From contig BSBM01000047.1 in NCBI GenBank assembly GCA_027924585.1, forward strand, positions 22,135,501-22,199,500: DNA of 64,000 bases. The letters run 5' to 3'. Each line of letters begins with the position of its first letter. Positions within the stretch are counted from its first letter, which is position 1. The position numbers were made by a program, and so were the translations under genes. A model generated the notes under the pieces. That model saw only the letters and a program-made list of their open reading frames with translations. It was not told the DNA's origin and did not search any database. This DNA is from Larix kaempferi (Eukaryota; Streptophyta; Pinopsida; Pinales; Pinaceae). Positions 10,600 through 21,067 of this stretch are shown one piece after another.

Positions 10600-11460
10600 T
10601 GTTTATGGCTATACGCCCACCATTGGGGTTTTCTCCCAGCTTAAGAATATTGTGCTGAGAATTTTCAAAGTCTGCTTTGTATATTTTCTTGTTTAAAACT
10701 TAGGGTTATTCTTTAGATGCGTAATTATAATTTTTTCTTCCATATTACTTCAAGTGAATATGTTTTGTTTTTAATTCTAGCTTCATAAATTCGTGTAAAG
10801 GATTCTGGGCTGAACCCTAGATACTACTATGGTTTTGGTTAAAGAATCGTTACCATTGCTAGCTCTGTTGTGATGATAATTATCTTGTTTTGATGATGAT
10901 CATACTAATGTACAAGCATTTTTATGCTATGGGTGAATGTATGAAATGAGTGCTCTGTTTATAATTGATAATTATGTTTTGGGCAACTTTTTGAAATTAT
11001 AAGCATCTTTGAGAACGGTCTTTCGACTGCAAGAGTGAAATGCATTTCTGAATATGGTATTTATATGTATAATTGTTATTAAGGAAATGGGCAATGCCCT
11101 GGATGTGAATTGTACATGTTACAGGATTCGAACCCATGAATTTATTTATTAAAAGATTTCATTATTTGGTAAACCCTAAGCACAATCGTGCTCTATAGAA
11201 AAGGATATTGGATTTGTTAATGAAATGATCGTTGAAGGGATACGACCCTGAATACGTATCTTTCCCAGATTTTATAATTGTATTGTTGTAAGGGTTTACA
11301 CCCAAATTCATCTACGATGTCTCTGTTTTCAGTACTGTAATTATATTTGGTTTATAATAACACTTTGAGATGGTAATCCAAGCCATAGTCCATTCCTAAC
11401 CTATTCAGTTTTATAAATAAATAGTCAGAGGATGAACCTTCGGGAGGTTCAATCCCTCGA
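10600..11460. repeat. AT-rich region studded with short GGG...CCC palindromes (copy A)
   Basis: Short imperfect palindromes recur in AT-rich DNA: CTGGGCTGAACCCTAG (about 10805), GGGCAATGCCC (11089), GGATTCGAACCC (11124), GGGATACGACCC (11237), GGGTTTACACCC (11292) and GAACCTTCGGGAGGTTC (11434). The same style of motif fills 61.2-62.2 kb. Several resemble the pol III B box (GGTTCRANNCC) on one strand. The function and parent element are unknown. Confidence 0.55.
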
Positions 11461-12955
11461 CCACTGCCTGCGTAGATCTTTTCCTACAGTCTCTTGAATG
11501 TGGTATTTAGGTTGTTAAATCTAGATATTAAATGGTGAATATTATTGTTTTAAGATTCCAAAACTACACCATAATTGTGAATAAATACATTCTGTAAATT
11601 AGAGAGGTTAATATGTAAATGGCTCTGTATTGAAATTGATAATGTATCTCGGTAGAGTATTCGATTCTAAATTTAAATCTGTCCATTTAATGTTTCCAGC
11701 ATTAGGGTTTATTTTAATAAAAGATTTTTGGAATCAAGTTAACTCTGTTTAATTTTTATGTAATGTCGAGACCTCCGATAGTTCTGTTTAGTCATTTAAT
11801 AAATTTTTATTTTATAGTTTGCAGTGTTACTCTAGTTTATATAAATATATACTGTAATCTATTCGAATATGATATTCTAAACCTAATCAACATTCTAACC
11901 ATAATATCAAGATCATTTCAAATATATTTTATAGTTATTGAATCATACCTACTTAAATCAATTCTCTGTACTAGAGTACATCTCCAAGGTGAAAGGAAAA
12001 ATACAGAGACAATTTACAAATCATCATTTAAAAATTGGAATCTTAATCATTCCATCATTTATACAAAAACAAATTATCAATTCAGTACTCTGCTAAATCT
12101 AACAACTATTTAGATATCTAGGCAGCATTACAGTATGATAAGAAACTTTCATAAATATATATAAACTAAAAAATTAAACCAAAACAAATGTAGAACTTGT
12201 TTAACTGTGTAGGTGGACAAACACCCAAAGAAGACCATTCCTCCCAACCGGCTCCTGAAATCATCCAAGCTTACTTTCTTTAGGACCCCCAAGCCTGTTC
12301 ACTGAATCACTAGGATGAAGATACTATGTAAAAGTATGTGACAATCTCTTTGTGTCTCCGCAATCATGAAGAGTTGCATACAAAACACTCTCTTCAAAAC
12401 TTAGCAGAATAGAACAGTCTTATCCTGCAACTCATTAGTTAGCATTCCCCTCATCTAATCTCTTGTGTGCTCAACATAGCAGCTTCCAAAAAATCACAAG
12501 GAAAAACTGGTGAGCCTCTTGCCCAATTCGATGGATATAAGTTTGCCTAGGTCTTTGGGTTAGTTTATCATTTAATGAGCCACCTGCTCAGTTCCACCTT
12601 TCTTGGGGAACATGACCACATTTTTAGGGAAGTTGCCTCTTGCAATAGCTAGTAAGTGAGTGCATATGCTACCACTTGTCAATTTCCTTCTACACCAGTT
12701 TCATTCCTCCTAGTGGTTCAATGAACACTCTTCAACAGTCCTCTTTGGATGAGTGTCTCCTATTTTAATTTATTGAATAATAATAATATTCAATTACAGC
12801 CATCCTAGACCATCCTTGGTCAATAACATAAAACTTTACAATAAAATTTAAAGTAATGTTTTTCCTCAACATAAAATATTTTCAAATATAGGTAGGTTAC
12901 AAGGATGCCCCTTTCTTAAAAATAAAATACCTTTATAAAAAACAAAAAATCATAA
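11461..12955. other. AT-rich, no gene seen
   Basis: An ORF of 116 codons at 11763-12113 is hydrophobic and Ile/Asn-rich as expected by chance from AT-rich DNA. The stretch 12200-12720 is less AT-rich and could be part of an old LTR, but no terminal TG/CA or PBS was found. Confidence 0.45.
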
Positions 12956-13079
12956 GTGTTGATGAGAAACAATTTATCTAAACAAGTTTTGGAGGATGAC
13001 CCTTTCCTAAGGATAATCATTCTAAATACACACATTAAATATAATTATAATAATGAACTAGATTTTAAAACTTTATATA

Positions 13080-13215
13080 AAAATATTTCCAATCAATCTT
13101 GGATGCAAGTGGTCAGTGATCAAACTAAGGACAGGCACTTTATATAAAAGTATTTCCAATCAATCTTGGATGCAAGCGTTTAGTATACAAATATTTCCAA
13201 TCAATCTCGGATGCG
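13080..13215. repeat. Degenerate tandem repeat of TATTTCCAATCAATCTTGGA
   Basis: Three copies of ATTTCCAATCAATCT(T/C)GGATGC begin near 13085, 13149 and 13192, at intervals of about 64 and 43 bp. Confidence 0.75.
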
Positions 13216-13866
13216 GGTGGTTAGTGACTAAGGATAGGTGGTGCGAGGGCCATGGTACGTGGGGAGTTATGAATATGGGTGGAAATTCCTGGGGATGTCG
13301 AGAAGACATGGGAATTTGGGAAAGAAATGGAGGAATTCGAGTAGGCGACAATGAGTTTTTTGTTTGGGGAATGTTTATTGAGAAGGAAAGTGATCTCGAT
13401 ATGGAATCAGTCAATCACTTTGGCGGGTGGAAGTTACGAGTGATGGTTTTTAACAAAATGGGGATCCACCCAAACACAAGGAGGAAAGGTTCGTTCACAG
13501 AATAGAAATTCAATTTCTCTATTATAGTCTAGGGTGTTGAGTCCGTTGAATCGTAATCAAGTTATATGACTAAATTTATGTTGTTATGGTTATGTTATCG
13601 AATTTGTATTAGGTAGTAATTATGGAGAATGTTATTATAGTCGGTTCCCTTAGTAGCATTGTTCTTTGCAGTCTAAAAAACGTAGTTCCTGGTGGTCAGT
13701 TGGGTTATGTATATGCGTGTCATGCGTGAGGGGTGTTGGGTTATGTATATGCGTGTCATGCGTGATAGACTCTCGGGGAGATGGTCAATTGATTGTGGAA
13801 GACATGAAACTGTGATATGTACTCTTGTTTTGATAATATAATATAGTCATATCTTACTTAAAAAAA
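13216..13866 (+). mobile_element. Possible LINE-like 3' end / retroposon with A tail
   Basis: A segment richer in GC than its flanks ends in ATAATATAATATAGTCATATC followed by TTACTTAAAAAAAA (to about 13866). The end resembles that of the retroposon at 30546-31938 (ATAATATGTTAATATAAAG then TTATTTACAAAAAAA). An open frame at 13116-13505 shows no recognised domain. A 38-bp unit containing GGGTTATGTATATGCGTGTC is duplicated at about 13698-13764. No target-site duplication was found, so the call is weak. Confidence 0.3.
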
Positions 13867-14740
13867 AGTTTCAATCAAATAATTTAATTTCAATTCAAAA
13901 ACACTTTATCTCATCTTAACAACTTTAATAGATTAGAAAAAAATTGTTCAAATGATTATGGTCAAATAACTTAATGAAATTTTTATGTTTCCTTTGTTTT
14001 TTGTGGATTGATAAGTTTTAGAATTTGATTTTATTTTTTATTTTCAATAGAAATTGTTAAGAATTATATTAAAAAGGAAGCTCAATCAAGCACATGATTA
14101 CAAAGAAAAACTTCTTAGCGGTAAAATTCTATACTTCCTAGAGTAAATCCAACTTCCCTAACTAGCCTAGGACATTTACGATTACAATCTTTTTCCTGGT
14201 TGCTAGTCTTTCCCGCATATTCATGACAACTATGATTAATTATGTTGTGTGGGAAACATATTTCCACATGTCATTTTCTCATTCCAATTTTATATGGCTA
14301 TTGGTCAAAAGCACGTTGTAGTTTCCCTTATGTGCACGGTTCTTAGTCCATCTTCATGGCTGTCGGTCAAAAACACTTTTTGACCAGGCATAATTGCATT
14401 TACTGTGAGTAGCTATGAATTTATTTATTTTTGGCTATTTTTATTAGATACAGAAAAATGGCAAACACAAATGGTTAGGAATTAATACAAGTGATTTTTT
14501 TAAATATAGAAAAAAAAATTAGATACAGAAAAATGGCAAACACAAATTGTTAGGAATTAATATAAGGAATCATAAATTCAAACCTCATGAGGGAGGAGTA
14601 GTTGAATAAAAAACAAGGATTTGACGAAAATAAAATCGCCAGATTCTTATTAACTAAAACTAACGTTCCCAATTCTAATGCATTCATTACTGGAGGCAGT
14701 CAAGGTTACAGTTACCAACTTACCTATCATTACCTCACAA
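13867..14740. other. AT-rich, no gene seen
   Basis: Contains a local direct duplication (GATACAGAAAAATGGCAAAC near 14449 and 14522). No coding sequence. Confidence 0.5.
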
Positions 14741-14744
14741 TTTG

Positions 14745-14753
14745 TATAAATAG
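14745..14753 (+). promoter_or_regulatory. TATA box of the VQ-motif gene
   Basis: TATAAATAG lies about 75 bp upstream of the VQ coding sequence, a normal distance for a plant pol II promoter with a short leader. Confidence 0.55.
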
Positions 14754-14822
14754 TCCCCAATGGCACACAGCACGGCATTTCAATCTGTGTGTGTAGATTA
14801 ACCTTTACGCGAAGATTCAAAT

Positions 14823-15073
14823 GTGAGTCCGGCCACAGTTGGATTAATTAAGAAGAAACGACGCAGACATTCGAGCGAGGTGAGTCGAAAGGCTACAGTT
14901 GTGATGACAGACCCATACAGTTTCCAGGCAGAGGTGAGTCGAAAGGCTACGGTTGTGATGACAGACCCATACAGTTTCCAGGCAGAGGTGCAGAAGTTCA
15001 CAGGAATGCCCATCACTTCATCCGAGAGGGCGCCTTTGCTCTTCAAGCCCACGCCGCACCGAATAGTTATCAT
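14823..15073 (+). pseudogene. VQ-motif protein gene, damaged start, in-frame duplication
   Basis: The frame reads SPATVGLIKKKRRRHSS, then two copies of an 18-residue unit (VSRKATVVMTDPYSFQAE), then VQKFTGMPITSSERAPLLFK. FQAEVQKFTG matches the plant VQ signature FxxxVQxxTG, found in small nuclear cofactors that bind WRKY transcription factors. The lysine/arginine run could be a nuclear signal. Only the second copy keeps VQ; the first reads VS. The duplication is an exact 54-bp repeat (14880-14933, 14934-14987) with one difference. No ATG opens this frame: the expected start reads ATGTGAGTCC, which would be ATGAGTCC (M-S-P) without a 2-bp TG duplication. After PTPHR the frame runs into AT-rich DNA to a stop at 15110, so the C-terminus may be lost. 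A TATA box lies upstream. Probably a recently broken gene. Confidence 0.65.
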
Positions 15074-15144
15074 TCTTATTTTTAATATATTTTTTATTAA
15101 TTTTAATTAATTTCTGATCATTGATTTTTTATATCAAATTTTAT

Positions 15145-15330
15145 TGGAATGGAGGCTCAAAAGTGGAGCACTGTGGATTAATGCTGGCAACAAAAACACA
15201 CAAATTTTCCACTCTTTTGCCTCTGCAAGAAGGACAAAGAAGACCATTCAGTGTCTGCAGGATGCAATGCGATCTACTTTCACAGTTGAAGGTGGTAAAC
15301 TGTTTTCAAAAATTTTCACTGAAATGGTAT
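15145..15330 (+). pseudogene. LINE ORF2 fragment (region before the reverse transcriptase)
   Basis: The frame reads RLKSGALWINAGNKNTQIFH followed by SFASARRTKKTIQCLQD. This matches the conserved W...GDxNTxFFH..A..RR..N.I segment between endonuclease and reverse transcriptase in plant LINE ORF2 proteins. It is only about 60 codons long, with no ORF2 domains on either side. It lies 70 bp beyond the VQ relic and may have contributed to its truncation. Confidence 0.75.
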
Positions 15331-15359
15331 CCTTAACCATATTAAGTATCATTTTTTAA

Positions 15360-16010
15360 TTAAATATTGTAAAAAAGAGTATTGAAGAATTTTGCAATAT
15401 AACTCATTATCAAAGAAATTATGAGTAAGATAAAAATGCTTTGACTTAAGAGATACTAATTTAAAATATTAATGTTTATTTAGAAATATAAAAAATATAT
15501 AATATTTTTTTTAAATTGAAAGTAGAATATATATCTTAACTTTTTTTCAACTTGAAATGTGCTTTCAAAAAATTTCATATAATCTTTTTTTATTTCAATA
15601 AACACCTAAATCTCAAATCAATATAAAAAAATAATCACTTAAAAAATTATTTCTATTTAATCAAAATAATTTTATGCATTATAAACATTAACACTATTTA
15701 ATCAAAATAATTTTGTGCATTGTAAACATTACCACATTGGATAAAAATATAAATGCAATGATTTTGATTAATAGAAAATTATTTAAGTTAAATCTAAGTA
15801 ATTCATTAGGTTAAAATGTGGATGCATACTCCTAGACCATAGTTTCTTAAACTAAAAACCACTTCCACACGTCACAAAATTCTAACTAAAAATAAATAAT
15901 TATTTAGTAAAACTAATATTTATTAAAAATATTTTCCTTTAAAATGTTTTTCACCTTAACATCACCTCGTATACGTGATGCCAAAAGATAGTTGTTTTTC
16001 TCCTTTCACA
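15360..16010. other. AT-rich, no gene seen
   Basis: A diverged direct repeat (TATTTAATCAAAATAATTTT at about 15654 and 15689) is the only structure seen. Confidence 0.5.
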
Positions 16011-16017
16011 TATGTCT

Positions 16018-16098
16018 ACATCATGGCAGAATGCATCCTGGCAGAATGCTCCCTGGCAGAATGCATCCTGGCAGAATACATCATGGCAGAATGCTCCT
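16018..16098 (+). repeat. 15-bp tandem repeat encoding WQNAS/WQNAP
   Basis: Six to seven units of CATCCTGGCAGAATG-type sequence stay in frame as (W-Q-N-A-S/P)n. The array is bracketed by copies of CCTTTCACATATGTCTACATCATG at about 16001 and 16096, suggesting slippage inside a duplicated segment. The ORF of 100 codons around it (16012-16314) has no other recognisable feature. Confidence 0.8.
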
Positions 16099-16314
16099 TT
16101 CACATATGTCTACATCATGACTAAGAATGCCATGGTAGGCCATTCAATAAAATCAGAGTCAACAATAGTACCTCTAAAAAGATTAATTTCACGTATTGTT
16201 TTCATTTCAATTTTGTGCACTGATTCTCGAAGTTTCTTAGTAAAAAATTTTATATTTTCATTTGTTGCCAACCTGGTTGCTCATCGTTGTGGTCCATTCA
16301 TTGTCCTAACTTAG

Positions 16315-17406
16315 TCAAAAATATTGGCCATCGTTCATTGCCCTAGTCACGGTTGATTTGTCTGTGAAATTAACGTTTATTGGTTGATTTTTGTGTTGAA
16401 AATTATTTGGTTATAAGAGTAAGTTTCTCATTTCTTTGTGTATGTAAATAAAATTTGATTGTGGTTTATAAAAAAGGACACCAAATTGGTTTATGAGATG
16501 TTTTTTGTTTATGGGACAAGGAATTACTTCATAAAAGGAAACACATATTCTTAATTATTAAAGTCACTCACCTTGTATATTTAGACAAAATATAACCACC
16601 TCAATCAATGCTAGTATAAATCAAAAGATCTTTCAATCAATCAAAATAATTTAAAATCATACTCATAAACCAAAATTTTGACATTTTTCATTCAAACATC
16701 TTTTTAATTAACTTCTTTTTTAATTTTATTAACTTCTTTATATTTAAAATAAAAATTTTCATTTTTTCTTTATTTTATCTATTTTGTTTTTCTGATGTGC
16801 AAGATTAAAATGAGTTACAACTATATATATATTCATTAATGGTGTAGGAGAATGAATAACCTTTTGGCTTCTGAAAATTTTATAGGTAGTCGATTTTCGA
16901 AGACTCTCGGGAATTTCTAAAAAGATGTTAGGGTTTGGGAAATTTCTGAAAATCTTAGTTGAAGGCTAGGGGATTGTATGCAACAGACTTGGAGTCAAGT
17001 TGATTGGATATGATTGGCCTAGTACCAACCAAGAGAAAAAAGTGGGAAAAATATTTTTCTGCTCCTATAATGAACTATGTTTCTGATCTAGTTTTTTTCA
17101 GTAATTATCTTGAATTTCTTCCTGATGTGATTTCTATTATATACTATTTTGTTGATTTATTTAGCATTTTTTGTTTCACTGTTGTGGAAACTAGACTTCT
17201 TCTCCCAAGATTGTTCTAGATGATTTATCTATTTGTGGGAAAGTTTCATTAATAATATTCTACATTATACTTTTGCTCCACACAAAGCGTGGATGTGCTG
17301 GCTCTATAGCTTTTGATCAGAATTGATCGTCTTTTTGGATGCGCCAGTACTTTCCATATGACCAAATTAACCAATGGATCCGGTTACTCTTACATGAAAA
17401 TCGGGG
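16315..17406. other. AT-rich, no gene recognised
   Basis: May include the 5' part of the LINE whose ORF1 begins near 17407, but no motif supports this. The ORF at 17004-17219 is unrecognised. Confidence 0.4.
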
Positions 17407-17658
17407 TTGAACAACCCTAATCCTTTGGATTTCCGTGAGGCGCGACAAAGCAGACTCTCTTATGTAGGCACTGTACAGGTTGGCGAGGGTTCTGAGATTT
17501 TTGGTCATGGTGTGCAGTGTGTATCAAAGGGAAGGATGAAAGGGGAAAAATCCCGACAGCGGAGAAGACTAAAAGCATATAAGAAAAAAGAGGGTTTGGA
17601 CAGATTCGTTTTGGGTGCAGATGCAAATGTGGACACGGTCGATATGTTGTCCAAACGT
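17407..17658 (+). pseudogene. LINE ORF1, N-terminal part, cut by gypsy element
   Basis: The open frame runs 84 codons from ATG at 17407 and is cut exactly at the 5' LTR. The reading phase at 17658 matches the continuation at 21068 after the retrotransposon and one TSD copy are set aside, so both pieces were one ORF1. This N-terminal part is basic (GRMKGEKSRQRRRLKAYKKK), as expected for a nucleic-acid-binding ORF1 protein. The diagnostic domain lies in the second piece. Confidence 0.65.
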
Positions 17659-18043
17659 TGTTAGGAACCTATGTCAACCCTTCTCTTTACTATGTTAGTA
17701 TATTGTTGTTGGACGCATATGCTTTGTAAGTTGTCCCGTAGTATTTGTTGATCCGTAGTTTATATTAGCCCATAGTATTGACCCATAGTATTGGACGCAT
17801 ATGCTTTGTAAGTCGTCCTGTAGTATTATATGTCCCATGGTTTTGACTCATAGTATTGGGCATAGACTTAGTATATAAGTGTGTGTTGAGGTCATTGAAG
17901 GCACCATGAAGTTAATTGTATTGAGCTTGCTCAAAGGAGGTTGGCCCCTCGAAGTGGCCCATGATCAATATAAAAGCGATTATGTTCTATTATTTCTGAT
18001 ATCTCGTGTATTTGCATTAATTAATTATTGCAGGTACATCACA
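17659..18043 (+). repeat. 5' LTR of gypsy derivative
   Basis: TGTTAGG...ACATCACA, 385 bp. It is longer than the 3' LTR because of a duplicated GACCCATAGTATT. TATATAAG near 17870 and ATATAAAAG near 17969 are possible TATA boxes. Confidence 0.95.
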
Positions 18044-18045
18044 TC

Positions 18046-18060
18046 TGGTATCAGAGCACC
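18046..18060 (+). other. Primer binding site (initiator tRNA-Met)
   Basis: TGGTATCAGAGCACC lies two bases after the 5' LTR. TGGTATCAGAGC is the standard plant PBS complementary to the 3' end of initiator tRNA-Met. Confidence 0.92.
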
Positions 18061-18540
18061 TTCCTTGGCACAAGTGGAATTTTTCTTTTTCTTTTTTTGG
18101 GCGGCGACTTTCAGATCAATTTCTGAAACTTTTTGCACAAAATCAGAAGAAACCGATTGCATATTTGAATTCCTCTTTCAAAAATATGCAGTTTCAAAAA
18201 AAACAAATCATCTCATTTGGAGTTCTAAAAGTGGAGATATCGCGGATTTAAAATCAGCAATTTTTCAGAATTTCGGTGACGGCCGCGGAAATTGCGGTGA
18301 GAAAATCTTTTGACCGAGTGCCTAGATTTCTATTCTGCTTTCATGGGTAGAAGCAGAGTGGTTGTTCTAGTTCCGGAAACTTGCTATAATAGCGATTCTG
18401 AGCAATATAGATCCGGTTTTTGAACATTGGGTGGAATTTCTGCCCAATTTTTTTTTTCTGTTGCAGGTTCGGATCTGTGAATAATCCCTATCCGATTAAC
18501 TATGGGAAGTACTTGGGCATAAGCCATAAAACTCATTTTG
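18061..18540 (+). other. Leader of gypsy derivative
   Basis: Untranslated leader between PBS and gag. It contains a CTTTTTCTTTTTTTGGG tract and many stops in all frames. Confidence 0.6.
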
Positions 18541-18985
18541 CCATGATTTGGTCCTAGTGCTTTTGACGACTTCACAGGAGCACTCACTAAACTTCACCAA
18601 ACTGGCACAGTGAGAGAGTATCAGATGGAATTTGAGAAACTAGCCAATCACACAGAAGGATTGTCTGATGAATTCTACAGGAGTTGTTTTATCAGTGGTC
18701 TCAAGGATGAAATCTGCTCAGAGGTCAAAATGTTTTGTCCCAACACAATGATGGAAGTCCTAGGGTTGTCTAAGTTGGCCGAGGACAAGATCGCAGCTCA
18801 ACAATGCTCCAAACCCACCTTTGTTCCCTTCAGAAATATGGGTTCCCAACGACCTCCCATCACGCCTGCTCCTCAACCAACTCTTATCAAGCATTTGTCT
18901 AAAATAGAAATGCAGGCACGCTGAGAAAAAGGGCTTTGCTATAATTGTGATGAGAAATTCACTCGGGGACATAGATGTGTTCAAC
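18541..18985 (+). pseudogene. Gypsy gag with zinc knuckle, one nonsense codon
   Basis: The frame reads FDDFTGALTKLHQTGTVREY and then EFEKLANHTEGLSDEFYRSC, the C-terminal half of a plant gypsy gag capsid domain. It ends in a zinc knuckle, GLCYNCDEKFTRGHRC, at about 18930-18980. A TGA at 18922-18924 sits where related elements have an Arg codon and fits CGA decay. The N-terminal half of gag appears to be missing. Gag forms the particle in which the retrotransposon RNA is copied. Confidence 0.8.
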
Positions 18986-18999
18986 AAAAGCTCTATATC

Positions 19000-19706
19000 T
19001 TGGATGTGGATTCTCCGCCTGCCTTAGAACTTGGTGAAGAAGCTACAGATACAGTAGATGATCCGGTCGACATGCAACACCCGCTTGTTGACACCCCATC
19101 TCAGGACGACCCACCCGAGATCTCTCTCCATGCTTTAACCGATGTCACCACCCCACAAACAATGCGGGTCAGGGGATACTTCAAGAAGCTCCCTCTTACC
19201 ATACTCATTGATTCTGGTAGCACTCATAACTTCATTGACCCTCGAATTGCCAAACAGGCTGATTGTTTTGTCCATCCTTGCTGTAACTTTAAAGTCATGG
19301 TTTCCAATGGGGGCACCTTACCTTGCAAGGGGAAGTCTCACAATGTGCGTATCTCTATGGAAGATTATAACCTATGCTCCGACATGTTTTCCTTGTCAGT
19401 AGGCGGATGTGATGTGGTTTTGGGCGTTCAATGGTTACGCACACTTGGCCCCATCTTATGGGATTTTGTTGAACTCTGGATGCAGTTTAACGTCAATGGG
19501 GCACAACAAAAATTTCGGGGCTTACAACCAGGGTCTCTCTGCATCATCAGTTCACATCGCCTGGAAAAAATCCTTAAGAAGAATTCACATGGTGTCATCG
19601 CTCAGCTCAATTCCATTCAGATGCACCCATCAACAGTCTCCACTACTTCCTTGGATAAATATGCAGGTATCTTTGCTGAACCAATGAGCTTGCTGCCTTC
19701 AAGAGA
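19000..19706 (+). CDS. Gypsy protease region (aspartic protease DSG)
   Basis: It continues the gag frame. LTILIDSGSTHNFIDP at about 19195 carries the retroviral-type aspartic protease catalytic triad DSG, and VVLGVQWLRTLGPILWDF is the conserved block before reverse transcriptase. The frame continues through the linker (IFAEPMSLLPSR), after which reverse transcriptase is absent and RNase H begins. The protease matures the polyprotein. This stretch is open and looks undamaged. Confidence 0.85.
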
Positions 19707-20037
19707 CCTTTCCGGTAAGAATGTAACCACATTTACCTCTCAACAGGAAATGATGGCTATTTTGCATGCAGTACAGAAGTGGCAGCCATACCTATTAGGC
19801 AATTATTTATGCATCAAGACTGATCTCCCGAGTCTGAAAAATTTTCTGGAACAATGGGTCTCCTCCCCAACACACCTGCAATGGGTTATCCAACTCATGG
19901 GTTATCCCTATGTGATCACTTGCAAGAAGGGTAAAGACAATATGGTGGAAGATGCTCCTTCTCGCACAATTGATGACCCAGTTTCTCTTCTAGCTATTTC
20001 TCTGCTTGTTCCAAATTGGTTTCCATATGTTCAATAG
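19707..20037 (+). CDS. Gypsy RNase H fragment fused directly to the protease
   Basis: MMAILHAVQKWQPYLLGNYL and KGKDNMVEDAPSR are the second half of the gypsy RNase H domain, including the TD(L)PSLK block. It is joined to the protease linker at about 19703 with loss of the whole reverse transcriptase and the first half of RNase H, yet the frame remains open to 20037. The fused frame totals 345 codons. The junction lies in CTTCAAGAGACCTTTCC. Confidence 0.85.
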
Positions 20038-20661
20038 GGCTATCTCTTCTATGATCTCCATGCTTCTTCATCAACAGGGCACTCCGGGTTCTGCAAAATG
20101 TATGACCAGGAACAATGTAACTTCTTTTGGCTGGGACTAAAATGGACAATTCAACAGCTGGTGGATAACGATGATACTTTGCAAGTCAACAAGGGGGAAC
20201 CAACACTCCTTTCGGGATTGATCAAACCCTTGCCCATCACTACACAGCTTTGGCCAACTATTTCTATGGATTTCCTAGCAGCACTCTGGTGGTACAATAC
20301 CACATCTCAAAGGACACCATATGAAGCAGTCTATGGACAAACACCGTCAGTTCTTCTTCCATACACCCTTAGCAGCTCCCTAGTTCAGGAAATTGACTCG
20401 GTTCTTCGAAACCGCGATCAAATTCTTCTCATTCTGCAGGACAATCTTCACATGGCTAGAATTCGCCTGAAACAACAAGCCGATCAGCACCGTTCTGAGC
20501 GCATTTTCCACGCAGCTGACAGGGTTCTTCTTCATCTACAACCTTCCAAGCAATCCTCCTTGACACTCCAAAGGCGTCAGTGGCCCAAAATGCAAACCAA
20601 GGATGCTACTCGGGAACCACTCCTTCAGATTCTGCAGCAATTTCTCCAACCAAAGCTTTGA
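20038..20661 (+). pseudogene. Gypsy integrase remnant lacking the catalytic core
   Basis: HASSSTGHSGFCKMY and CNFFWLGLKWTIQQLV are the N-terminal H2C2 zinc-finger region of integrase. Then come GEPTLLSGLIKPLPITTQLW and ISMDFLAAL, the start of the core. This jumps straight to WWYNTTSQRTPYEAVYGQTP, which lies after the core, so the DDE catalytic residues are deleted. The second zinc-ligand pair is also lost. The C-terminus reads RNRDQILLILQDNLHMARIR as in other gypsy elements, but no chromodomain is visible. Confidence 0.85.
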
Positions 20662-20678
20662 GGACAAAGCTTTTTCTA

Positions 20679-20690
20679 AGGGAGAGGGGA
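20679..20690 (+). other. Polypurine tract
   Basis: AAGGGAGAGGGGA directly precedes the 3' LTR, as needed to prime plus-strand DNA synthesis. Confidence 0.9.
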
Positions 20691-21062
20691 TGTTAGGAAG
20701 CTATGTCAACCCTTCTCTTTACTATGTTAGTATATTGTTGTTGGACGCATATGCTTTGTAAGTCGTCCCGTAGTATTTGTTGATCCGTAGTTTATATTAG
20801 CCCATAGTATTGGACGCATATGCTTTGTAAGTCGTCCTGTAGTATTATATGTCCCATGGTTTTGACTCATAGTATTGGGCATAGACTTAGTATATAAGTG
20901 TGTGTTGAGGTCATTGAAGGCACCATGAAGTTAATTGTATTGAGCTTTCTCAAAGGAGGTTGCCCCCTCGAAGTGGCCCGTGATCAATATAAAAGCGATT
21001 CTGTTCTATTATTTCTGATATCTCGTGTATTTGCATTAATTAATCATTGCAGGTACATCACA
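20691..21062 (+). repeat. 3' LTR of gypsy derivative
   Basis: 372 bp, TGTTAGG...ACATCACA, about 98 percent like the 5' LTR by eye. Followed by the TSD AACGT. Confidence 0.95.
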
Positions 21063-21067
21063 AACGT

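Larger units (their letters stand above)
17659..21062 (+). mobile_element. Ty3/gypsy LTR retrotransposon, non-autonomous deletion derivative
   Basis: This is a complete 3.4-kb insertion. The LTRs (17659-18043 and 20691-21062) start TGTTAGG and end ACATCACA, and differ by about eight substitutions and one 13-bp duplication. The flanks are a perfect 5-bp target duplication AACGT (17654-17658, 21063-21067). A TGGTATCAGAGC primer binding site follows the 5' LTR and a purine tract precedes the 3' LTR. Inside are gag, zinc knuckle, protease, an RNase H piece and integrase ends. Reverse transcriptase and the integrase catalytic core are missing, so it could move only with trans-acting proteins. It sits inside a LINE ORF1 in the same orientation. 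Confidence 0.95.
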
